Assembly (NCBI GenBank): GCA_934654805.1
Contig: CAKUGW010000051.1
Coordinates: 1-20,052 of the forward strand
From: an uncultured Kiritimatiellota bacterium
GTDB taxonomy: Bacteria > Verrucomicrobiota > Kiritimatiellia > RFP12 > UBA1067
DNA length: 20,052 nucleotides
Direction of reading: 5' to 3'
Positions 8,807 to 16,466 of the stretch are shown here, one piece after another. Under the pieces are notes generated by a model. The model was not told where the DNA came from and made no database searches. It saw only the letters and a list, made by a program, of their open reading frames with translations. A program made the translations under genes and the position numbers. Within the stretch, counting starts at the first letter, position 1. Each line of letters begins with the position of its first letter.

Positions 8807-9625
8807 ATGAAAAGACCGTTGGTTCTGCTGTTGGCCCTGTCGGCCGTTTTTGTGACGGAAGCAAAGGAAAGGGTGCTGTTTTTCGTGGCGCACCCGGATG
8901 ACACGATTGCCTGTGCGGGCACAATGTTCCTGATGAAGGACCGTTTCGAGCTGCACGTCGGCGTGCTGACGCACGGCGAGCGCGGACTTGGCGAGAAGGG
9001 CTATCGCGACGGCTCCACGAAGGCGACGCGGACGAAAGAGGAAGAGGCTGCCGCCGCGATGGTCGGCGCGACGGTGCACTGGTTCGACGAGATTGACGGC
9101 GACGCCTATCCCAACCGAGATGTCTGCCGTCGGGTCGCAAATCTGTTGCAGGAGCTGAAGCCACGGGCCATTGTCGCCATGTGGCCGCTCGACTACCATC
9201 TTGACCACGCCATGAGCAGCGCGTGCATCCAAAAGGCCATCGGACTCGTCGGCATGCGCGAAGTCATCGAGCTCTACTTCATGGAGCAGTCGTATGACTC
9301 GCGCACGTTTATTCCGACGCACACGGTGGATGTCGCGGACGTCCGCGAGCAGAAGCGCGCATTCATCCGTCAGCACGTCAGCCAGAACAGGGGCGACCGC
9401 ATGTGTGCGCTTGAGATGTCCGATGCCGAGATGCGCGCCCAGCGCTGTGCGACCTACAATGTGCTGGGGCCGTCGCGGAACTGCGTGGAGCGGTTCGCCG
9501 TCTGGGACGGAAAGCCTCAGGGCTCACGCTGCATCTTCAGCGAACTGCCGCCGCCGAAAGGATGGAAACAGGACTGGTCGATGGCCAAGCCGTCTGTTTG
9601 GACGCCAGAAGGAGGACTGAAGTGA
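8807..9625 (+). CDS. PIG-L / LmbE family deacetylase, exported
   Basis: This 272-residue protein starts at ATG 8807 behind AGAAAGGA, 39 bases after the GH2-like gene. A signal peptide (residues 1-19) precedes the fold. The zinc site is recognisable: AHPDD (H29, D31, D32) and HLDH (H131, D133, H134). The TRTKEEEAAAAMVGA stretch is the usual helix after strand 2. Family members remove N-acetyl groups from GlcNAc-type or other amide-linked substrates using a Zn-activated water. In this cluster it could deacetylate amino sugars exposed by the glycosidases, which is inference from context. Length and motifs are normal, with no truncation. The stop codon overlaps the GTG start of the next gene. Confidence 0.92.
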   Translation: MKRPLVLLLALSAVFVTEAKERVLFFVAHPDDTIACAGTMFLMKDRFELHVGVLTHGERGLGEKGYRDGSTKATRTKEEEAAAAMVGATVHWFDEIDGDAYPNRDVCRRVANLLQELKPRAIVAMWPLDYHLDHAMSSACIQKAIGLVGMREVIELYFMEQSYDSRTFIPTHTVDVADVREQKRAFIRQHVSQNRGDRMCALEMSDAEMRAQRCATYNVLGPSRNCVERFAVWDGKPQGSRCIFSELPPPKGWKQDWSMAKPSVWTPEGGLK

Positions 9626-12600
9626 GCGTCGTCCGTCAAGGGCTGTTGATCGCGACGTTGTTGGCGGTTGCGTCGGGCCGGGGCGAGTCGACGAAGTTCG
9701 CGGACTGGCGCGCGCGGTTGCCGCGTCCGGTCTATGACGCGCAACCGGAGTGGATTGGCTTCTACGACAGGGCCTGGGAACTTGCGCACACCCGCATCGA
9801 CGAGCTGCCCGGCTTGCCGGCTCCGCGCTACATGGACGAGGCGCATGCCTCCAACCGCATCTGGATCTGGGACACGTGCTTCATGGTGCATTTCTGCAAG
9901 TACTGTCCAGACGAGTTCCCCGGCATCGAGTCGCTGGAGAACTTCTACGGCGTCATGCTGGCGGAGACGAACGCGCCCTTGCCAAAGGTGAAAGGGAACA
10001 TCTGGTGCGGCGCCGACTGCGGCAAGATGCTCGACTTCCGCATCCATCACCCGGACAATCCGCCGCTCTTCGCCTGGACGGAATACGTCTACGCGCTCCA
10101 GACGGGTGACCGCGCGCGGTTGGAACGGGTCTATGGCGAGAAGCGGTGGCTTCAGCGGTGGTACGACCTCTTCGATTCGTTCGATCCGGCGAAGCCGAGG
10201 CCTTACGGCTCGGCCTGCAAGGTGGCGCTCAAGCGTGCGGCAGACGGCTACCGCTGGGGCGGGTGTCCGAGCGGCATGGACAACACGCCGCGCGGACGGA
10301 AGGGCGAGAAGGACGCCGGGCCGATGGCACTCTGCCCGGAGAGCCCCGATCTCCTGTGGGTGGATGCGCTCGCCCAGCAGGGACTGTCCGCCCTCTACCT
10401 GTCGCGCATCGCGGCACTGCTCGGTCGTGACGACGAGGCGCGGACGTGGCACGCGCGCTACGCAGCGACCAAGGAACGGATGAACCGCCTGTATTGGGAC
10501 GAAGCCGACGGCTTCTATTACGACATTCGGACGCCCAGCCTCGAAAAGACGAAAGTTCCGTCCGTCGCCTCGTTCTGGCCGATGCTGGCGGAGATGCCGA
10601 CGGATGCACAGGCGCGTCGCCTGTCCGAGAAGATGGCGGACGCGCAATGGTTTGGCGGGCCTGTGCCGTTCCCTTCGCTCGCGCGCCGCGACAGGGATTT
10701 CATCGCCACGGGCGGCTATTGGCGCGGGTCAGTCTGGCTGCCGACGGCCTACATGGCGATCAAGGCGCTCGACGCCTACGGCGATTTCGGGCGGGCGCGT
10801 GACGTCGCGACACGACTGGTCGACCACATGTATCGGACGTATCGCGATTTCGCGCCGCACACGATCTGGGAGTGCTACTCGCCGACGGAGCCGAAGCCGG
10901 CGACCAACAAGCGCGGCGAATTCGTGCGGCACGACTTTTGTGGCTGGTCGGCGTTGGGGCCAATCTCGATTTTCCTGGAGGACGTGATCGGCATCAAGGA
11001 GGCCAATGCGTTCGAGAACACGCTACGCTGCGACTTTCCCCGCACTGTCGAGGGACGCATGGGCGTTGAGAACTACCGATTCGGTCGCGTGACCTGCTCG
11101 GTGATTGCGACGACGGATGCGGTCAAGGTCATCTCGAACCGTCCGTTTTCGCTTCTCGTCGATGGGCGTGCATTCGCCGTCAAGGTCGGCGAAAACGTTT
11201 TTTCGCGCATAGACACGCTTGAGGCGGGCTTTCGCGATCCGCCGCACGACGCCAAGCCGCAGACGTGGTGGCACTGGATGAACGGCAACGTCACGAAGGA
11301 GGGCATCACCGCCGATCTGGAGGCGATGGCGCAGGTCGGCCTCGGCGGCGCGCAGATCTTCGACGCGGGCTGCGACATCCCGCCCGGCCCGGTCGCATTC
11401 AACACGCCCGCCTGGTTCGACGCGATCCGCCACGCGGCGAAAGAGGCTCGGCGGCTCGGCCTTGAGCTGTGCCTGCCGAACTGCAGCGGCTGGGCCAATT
11501 CGGGCGGGCCGTGGAATCTGCCGGAGAACAGCATGAAGTTCCTGGCGCTGACCGAGACCAAGGTGAAGGGCCCCAGGCGATTCGCAGGGCGGCTTCCCGC
11601 GCCGCCGAACCCGCACGGCTTCTACGACGACATCTCTGTTTTCGCCTACCCCGTGCCGCCCGCCGACGGCTGGCACATGACGGATGCCGGGGCACGGACG
11701 ATGACCGACGGGAAGGGGTCCGTCGTCACGTTTCCTGCGGCGGTCACGGCGAGCGGCTTCTCGTGCCGGTTCGTCCATCCGCGTCTCTGGAAGGGGGCGG
11801 GACGACTGGACGTCGAGGTGTCCGACGACGGCAGGACGTTCCGTCCGCACGAAACGCGCAAGATCGTCCTCGCCACGTCCGGACAGTCGGATACGGGGCG
11901 GCGGTTCTTCCCGTTCGCGCAGCCCGTCACGGCGCGGGCGTTTCGCTTCGTGTCCGAGTTCGCGGAGTCGCTTCATGTGCGGCTGGACGATCTCGCCGTC
12001 GAGCGGCGCATGGCGGTCGGCGACCTCGCGGCGAAGACGTTCCGCATTCGCGCCCCCATCACGGTCGAACGCGCGAAGACCGAGGCGGAGCAAGTCATCG
12101 CGAAAGCGTCCGTCATTGACCTCACGGACCGGTTGTCGAAGAATGGGGCGTTGACGTGGGATGTTCCCGACGGCGAATGGTCGATCGTCCGCCTCGGCTG
12201 CGCGGCAAACGGGCGGTGCAATCATCCGGCGTCCGAACACGGCATCGGGCTGGAGGTCGACAAGCTCTCGGCGCGCGCGCTCGACTTCCATTTCGACGCC
12301 TACGTCGCGAAGATCTGCGACTTCCTCGGCCCGCTCGCGGGCGACGTCAAAAGCGGCCTCAACAGCATCCTCGTCGACAGCTACGAGGTCGGTTCGCAGA
12401 ACTGGACGCAGGGCTTCGAGCGCGAATTCGCGCGGCGGCGTGGCTACGCGATGGGCCCCTACTTCCCCGCCTTCACCGGCCACGTCGTCGGTTCGGCGGA
12501 CGAGACGGAACGCTTCCTCGCCGACTTCCGCCGCACGGTCGCCGACCTTTTCGCCGAGAACTACGCGGGCGCTCTCGCGAAGAAGTGCCAGGCGCGAGGC

Positions 12601-14397
12601 CTGACGCTGTCGCTCGAGCCCTACGGCAGCTGCCCGGCGGACAACCTCCGGTACGGCGCCCCCGCCGACATCCCGATGGGCGAGTTCTGGAGCAAGCCGG
12701 GGACGGGCGTCGCGACTGTCGGCAATGCGCGGCTCCCCGCGTCCCTTGCGCACGTCTGGGGGCGGCGCATTGTAGCGATGGAGGCTTTTACTGGCAATCC
12801 GGCAGAGGGTGTCGGCCGCTGGCAGAAGACGCCCTACGGCCTCAAGGCGCAGGGCGACCGCGTCTTCACGGAGGGCGTCAACCGCATCATCTACCACCGC
12901 TTCACCCACCAGCCGTGGCCCGCCGGCAAGTACCTGCCCGGCATGACGATGGGCAAGTGGGGCATGCATTTCGACCGCACGCAGACGTGGTGGCCGCTCG
13001 CGAAGGACTGGATCGCCTACCAGTCGCGCTGCCAGTTCCTCCTGCAGGAGGGCAGGCCCGTCGCCGAGGGTCTCTTCTACTGCGGCGAGGGCGCGCCGAA
13101 CGACGGCGGCAACACCGACGGCGCGACAGGTCGCCCCGCGACCCTGCCCTACGGCTACAACTGGGACATCTGCGCGCGCGACGCGCTGATGCGCCTCACG
13201 GTGGACGCGCGCGGACGCGTCGTCGCGCCGGGCGGCGTCGCCTACGAGATCCTGATCCTGCCGGCAAGCGAGACGATGGGCCTCGACGTCCTCCGCAAGG
13301 TCGACGCGCTCGCGGAGGCGGGGGCGACGGTCGTCGGCGCCGTCCGCCCGGCGCGGACGCCGGGACTCGCGGGCTATCCGGCGGCGGACGGCGAGCTGCA
13401 GGCCCTCGCGGCGAAGGTCTGGGCGCGGCCGAACGTCCTCGCCTGCACGCCCGACGAGGCCCTCTCGCGGCGCGGCGTCGCGCCCGACTTCGCGTGGACG
13501 GGGAAGAGGGGACGCGACCTCGGCGGAAACGACGTCGCCTACATCCACCGCGACTACGGAAATCGGGGCGAGGGCTATTTCGTCGCGATGCCGAACCCGC
13601 AGGAGACGGAGATCGAGGTCAGTTTCCGCCAGACGGGCCGTGTGCCCGAGCTGTGGGACGCCGAGCGCGGCACGATTTGCGACGCGCCCGCCTGGCGCAT
13701 CGCGGACGGGCGCACCCACGTGCGCCTCCGCTTCGACCCGTCCGGCTCGGTCTTCGTCATGTTCCGCCGTCCGACGGCGGCGACGCGCAGCGCCCGCGCG
13801 GACCTGCCGAGGGCGGAGACCGTCCGCACGCAGAACGTCGAGGGCCCGTGGACGGTCGCGTTCCCGAAGGGCTGGGACGCGCCCGAGAGGGCCGTCTTCC
13901 CGAACCTCGTCTCGTGGACGGAGCGGCCCGAGGACGGCATCAGGTACTTCAGCGGCACGGCGACCTACGCGAAGAGGGTCAAGGCCGCGAAGCCCCAGCC
14001 GGGCGAGCGGCTGATCCTCGACCTCGGCGACGTGAAGGACTTCGCCGAGGTGCGCGTGAACGGCAGGGACTTCACCGTCCTCTGGAAGCCTCCCTTCCGC
14101 GTGGACGTCACGGACGCCGCGCGGAAGGGTGCGATGCTCGACCTGCGCATCCGCGTGACGAACCGCTGGCCGAACCGCCTCATCGGCGACGACCGGCTCT
14201 GCGCCGAGGACTGCGCGTGGAGGAAAGCCGACTTCCGCGAGGCCATCGTCGAGCTGCCGCAGTGGGTGAAGGAGGGGAGGCGGAGCCCGACCGGGCGCCA
14301 CACGTTCACGACGTGGAAGCACTGGAACAGGGATGACAAGCTCCTGCCGTCCGGCCTCCTCGGCCCCGTCGTCCTCCGCACGACCCGCGAACGGTAA
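9622..14397 (+). CDS. Fused MGH1/GH63-like (alpha/alpha) glycosidase and GH106-type alpha-L-rhamnosidase
   Basis: I choose GTG 9622 because AGGAGG lies 7 bases upstream, it overlaps the previous TGA, and it opens a signal peptide (MSVVRQGLLIATLLAVASG). The product has 1591 residues. Residues about 25-525 resemble the mannosylglycerate-hydrolase/GH63 toroid: IWIWDTCFM (D84), SGMDNTPRG (D220, the usual acid motif), GGYWRGSVWLP and HTIWECYS (E417). Residues about 534-1591 are GH106-like: WWHWMNGNVTKEGI (549-562), LVDSYEVGSQNW (E922), VAMEAFTGNP (E1054) and a C-terminal jelly roll ending FTTWKHW. E922 and E1054 are the plausible catalytic pair by motif. Known GH106 enzymes release alpha-L-rhamnose. 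The join is nearly seamless, as if two adjacent genes lost the stop, start and second signal peptide. Each half has about full-family length. Codon use drifts to C-ending in the second half. Confidence 0.88.
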   Translation: MSVVRQGLLIATLLAVASGRGESTKFADWRARLPRPVYDAQPEWIGFYDRAWELAHTRIDELPGLPAPRYMDEAHASNRIWIWDTCFMVHFCKYCPDEFPGIESLENFYGVMLAETNAPLPKVKGNIWCGADCGKMLDFRIHHPDNPPLFAWTEYVYALQTGDRARLERVYGEKRWLQRWYDLFDSFDPAKPRPYGSACKVALKRAADGYRWGGCPSGMDNTPRGRKGEKDAGPMALCPESPDLLWVDALAQQGLSALYLSRIAALLGRDDEARTWHARYAATKERMNRLYWDEADGFYYDIRTPSLEKTKVPSVASFWPMLAEMPTDAQARRLSEKMADAQWFGGPVPFPSLARRDRDFIATGGYWRGSVWLPTAYMAIKALDAYGDFGRARDVATRLVDHMYRTYRDFAPHTIWECYSPTEPKPATNKRGEFVRHDFCGWSALGPISIFLEDVIGIKEANAFENTLRCDFPRTVEGRMGVENYRFGRVTCSVIATTDAVKVISNRPFSLLVDGRAFAVKVGENVFSRIDTLEAGFRDPPHDAKPQTWWHWMNGNVTKEGITADLEAMAQVGLGGAQIFDAGCDIPPGPVAFNTPAWFDAIRHAAKEARRLGLELCLPNCSGWANSGGPWNLPENSMKFLALTETKVKGPRRFAGRLPAPPNPHGFYDDISVFAYPVPPADGWHMTDAGARTMTDGKGSVVTFPAAVTASGFSCRFVHPRLWKGAGRLDVEVSDDGRTFRPHETRKIVLATSGQSDTGRRFFPFAQPVTARAFRFVSEFAESLHVRLDDLAVERRMAVGDLAAKTFRIRAPITVERAKTEAEQVIAKASVIDLTDRLSKNGALTWDVPDGEWSIVRLGCAANGRCNHPASEHGIGLEVDKLSARALDFHFDAYVAKICDFLGPLAGDVKSGLNSILVDSYEVGSQNWTQGFEREFARRRGYAMGPYFPAFTGHVVGSADETERFLADFRRTVADLFAENYAGALAKKCQARGLTLSLEPYGSCPADNLRYGAPADIPMGEFWSKPGTGVATVGNARLPASLAHVWGRRIVAMEAFTGNPAEGVGRWQKTPYGLKAQGDRVFTEGVNRIIYHRFTHQPWPAGKYLPGMTMGKWGMHFDRTQTWWPLAKDWIAYQSRCQFLLQEGRPVAEGLFYCGEGAPNDGGNTDGATGRPATLPYGYNWDICARDALMRLTVDARGRVVAPGGVAYEILILPASETMGLDVLRKVDALAEAGATVVGAVRPARTPGLAGYPAADGELQALAAKVWARPNVLACTPDEALSRRGVAPDFAWTGKRGRDLGGNDVAYIHRDYGNRGEGYFVAMPNPQETEIEVSFRQTGRVPELWDAERGTICDAPAWRIADGRTHVRLRFDPSGSVFVMFRRPTAATRSARADLPRAETVRTQNVEGPWTVAFPKGWDAPERAVFPNLVSWTERPEDGIRYFSGTATYAKRVKAAKPQPGERLILDLGDVKDFAEVRVNGRDFTVLWKPPFRVDVTDAARKGAMLDLRIRVTNRWPNRLIGDDRLCAEDCAWRKADFREAIVELPQWVKEGRRSPTGRHTFTTWKHWNRDDKLLPSGLLGPVVLRTTRER

Positions 14398-14410
14398 CCG
14401 CCGCCGCGAC

Positions 14411-14446
14411 TGATTCCCTGAACGTCGAAAGGGTGGCCGTGCGCAG
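14411..14446 (+). repeat. Post-gene intergenic element, copy 1
   Basis: The sequence CTGAT-T-CCCTGA ... AAAGGG-T-GGCCG ... CAG matches 18707-18742 at roughly 29 of 36 positions with no gaps. CCCT can pair with AGGG around a loop of about 10 bases. No T-run follows, so it is not a standard terminator. Function unknown. Confidence 0.5.
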
Positions 14447-14504
14447 TCTCTCTAATTACCTGAAAAAAGTTGATATGTCTTTTGCTCCACGACGGGGGAT
14501 TTTA

Positions 14505-14513
14505 TGGTATACT
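14505..14513 (+). promoter_or_regulatory. Extended -10 promoter for the second operon
   Basis: TGGTATACT is an extended -10 (TGN + TATACT). No -35 lies at 16-18 bases; the nearest TTG-type hexamer (14482) leaves about 20. It lies about 145 bases before the ATG, giving a long leader. Confidence 0.6.
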
Positions 14514-14657
14514 GTGGGCATCCAGTGATGGGGATGTGGATTGGGGATGCGAAACGATGCAAAACTAATTCACGTTCTCTCACGCAGACAACAACAAAAA
14601 CAGACAGACAAAACGCATAACACAAAAATAACACAAAAAGACAAACGAGGAATGATC

Positions 14658-16458
14658 ATGAAAAGAAAGACTGAAATCTACGTGAAGGCCGTCGCTTTCA
14701 TGCAGGTCGCCGCTGTTGCGTGCACGGGCCTGACGGAGACCGTCTCCTGGCAGGGGGGGGGGGGGGGTAAACGCCTGGGAAACAGAGGCGAACTGGAGTA
14801 CGGGCACGATACCTGACGCCGATTCGGTCGTCTGGATTGATACGGACGCCGGAAATGCGACGATTTCGGCCTCGACGGAATTGCCAAAGTTCCATTCTCT
14901 GTTTCTCAGAGGATCCGGAGCTGTCGCGTTTGAACTTGAACCGGCGGCGAAGATGACGACAGGCGACGGCGTCACGAATTTCTGCTCGGCGGCTTATGCG
15001 GGAGGCTTTTATGAATTTGGTGACGAACTGGTCGTCGGGTATGCGAAAGGATGGTTGGGTGATGTGCAGAGTTCCGGCGTTCGCGCCCAGTTCACAAACT
15101 GTCGGGCGGCGATTGGCGGGCGGATTCTGGTCACGGGCTACAGCGGCAATGGGCTTGACGTGTCCGAGGGCGCCTTTGTGACGAGCGCCGGCTACCTCGA
15201 CAGTTCGGGCATACGAAACGTGACAAGAGTCCGTGACGGCGGCGTCTACCAGTCGACGGGCGACATGGTCATCAACGACTTCTGGTCGAACGACGCGATT
15301 CCCGAAGCCTTTGTCGTCGACGGCGGAGCGGTCACAAACGCCGGGGCGCTCAAGATCGCTTACGGCAACGCGGGGCGGACGGCGGTTTGCCTCCGAAACG
15401 GTTCGAGTTGGCGTCAGCAGGGGAATGTTCTGGTCGGTTGCGCCAACGGCAGCAGTTCGGTGTCCAATTCGCTGCAGATCCTCTCGGGCTCGAAGTTCGT
15501 TTCGGAAGCGCAGATCCTCATGCCCGCGACAGAGAAGACGTCTCAGAACTTCATCACGGTGGAGGGCAAGAGCGCCCTTGACGCCCAGGAAGTCTGGATT
15601 GGCGGCGTCGACAGGAGCACGAACAGCTGGCTCGCCGTCAACGGAGAATCTGCGGCGACGATCGAGAGCCTGTACCTCGGCGCCAAAAAGCAGAACAGCG
15701 GCATGTCGTTCGTCGCTTCGGGTGGCGCAACCGTGTTGGTGACGACCCTGAAGGTCGGCGGGTCGTCTTCGGATCACCTCAGCCTGTCCGTCTCGAATGC
15801 CCAGTTCACGGTGCAGAATCCGGTTGCGTTGCCGGCGGACACGTCAGTCGGCAACGTCTCGTTTGTCCTGTCGGACGATTTGGCGGATGGTTTCGCAAGG
15901 GCCGATTTCCGTGGTGGCCTCATCCTCGGCGCCGGCATCAAGGCCGGAAGCGCGACGCGCACGGCCTCGACCGTCTTGCGGGTCGAGGGCGGTCGGGTGA
16001 CCGTCGGCGCCGTTTCCGAGAGCGGGGCGACGAGCGGCGATGTGCGCATCGGTGCGCTGGACGTGGCCGGCGAGTCGGACAAGGGGACAAACCGGCTTGA
16101 GATTGCGGGGGCGGGAGGCTGTTTCACGGCGTTGCACCGCATGATGGCGGCGGGCTGTGCGGAGATTGTTTTCCACGTCCCGGACGGCGGCTATCAAGGC
16201 GCGTTCGGCTGTGGTCTCTACGGCAAGAACTTCTACCTTGAGAACGCCCGGATCGTCGTGGACGTCTCGCAGGTCGCGACGGACGGCACGTATGTCCTGG
16301 CGCGCGCGACTGACGACCTCCGACTGAAGGAAGAGAACATTTCGCTGGTGGCGACGGAGAAGCAGAAGGTCAGGCTTTCCGTCAGCAACGCGCCCGACGA
16401 ACGCTTCCTGCGCGTGACGGTGAAACGTCGCAGGGGATTGGCGATTATCATCAAGTGA
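14658..16458 (+). CDS. Secreted beta-strand-repeat protein, frameshifted at a 15-G tract (probably phase-variable, OFF here)
   Basis: ATG 14658 sits 7 bases after GAGG and starts a signal peptide (MKRKTEIYVKAVAFMQVAA...). The upstream in-frame ATG at 14652 is too close to GAGG. The mature start TETVSWQGG runs into 15 G (14753-14767). As assembled, translation shifts and stops at TGA 14814-14816. In the +1-shifted frame the sequence continues at once with VNAWETEANWSTGTIPDADSVVWID, a typical start for this protein class, and stays open to 16458. With 14 G (or 17) the gene is intact and encodes 599 residues (600 with 17); 13 or 16 G put TAA directly after the tract. The body is repetitive beta-strand sequence without a catalytic motif and ends KRRRGLAIIIK. 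It is probably a surface adhesin or scaffold. It overlaps or abuts the GH5 fusion gene, so the frame may also affect that gene by polarity. Confidence 0.82.
14753..14767 (+). repeat. Poly-G tract, 15 bases, in coding sequence
   Basis: Fifteen consecutive G follow codon 32 (CAG) of the secreted repeat protein, next to the signal-peptide cleavage region. Tracts this long are prone to slipped-strand mispairing. Assembly or sequencing error in length is also possible. Confidence 0.9.
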
Positions 16459-16466
16459 GGTTGACG

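Larger units (their letters stand above)
14398..14657. other. Intergenic region with repeated element, promoter and A-rich leader
   Basis: These 260 bases separate the first and second operons. They hold a short element near 14411-14446 that recurs after the GH5 gene, an extended -10 promoter at 14505-14513, and a leader of about 140 bases. The leader's second half (14580-14650) is A/C-rich and low in structure. I see no tRNA, no convincing riboswitch and no hairpin followed by a T-run. Confidence 0.7.

Noticed and set aside
11023..14322. Long open frame on the minus strand (1099 codons), with a similar 726-codon frame on the plus strand at 12156-14336
   Set aside because: Both are shadows of the GC-rich rhamnosidase frame. 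They are Arg/Pro/Ala-rich, show no domain motifs, and the true frame has recognisable GH106 signatures.
14411..14446. Rho-independent terminator after the fusion gene
   Set aside because: The stem is only 4-5 bp and no T-run follows, here or at the second copy.
14881..16458. A separate gene starting at TTG 14881
   Set aside because: The frame is open and family-like back to the poly-G tract, and the signal peptide is upstream of the tract. This is one frameshifted gene.
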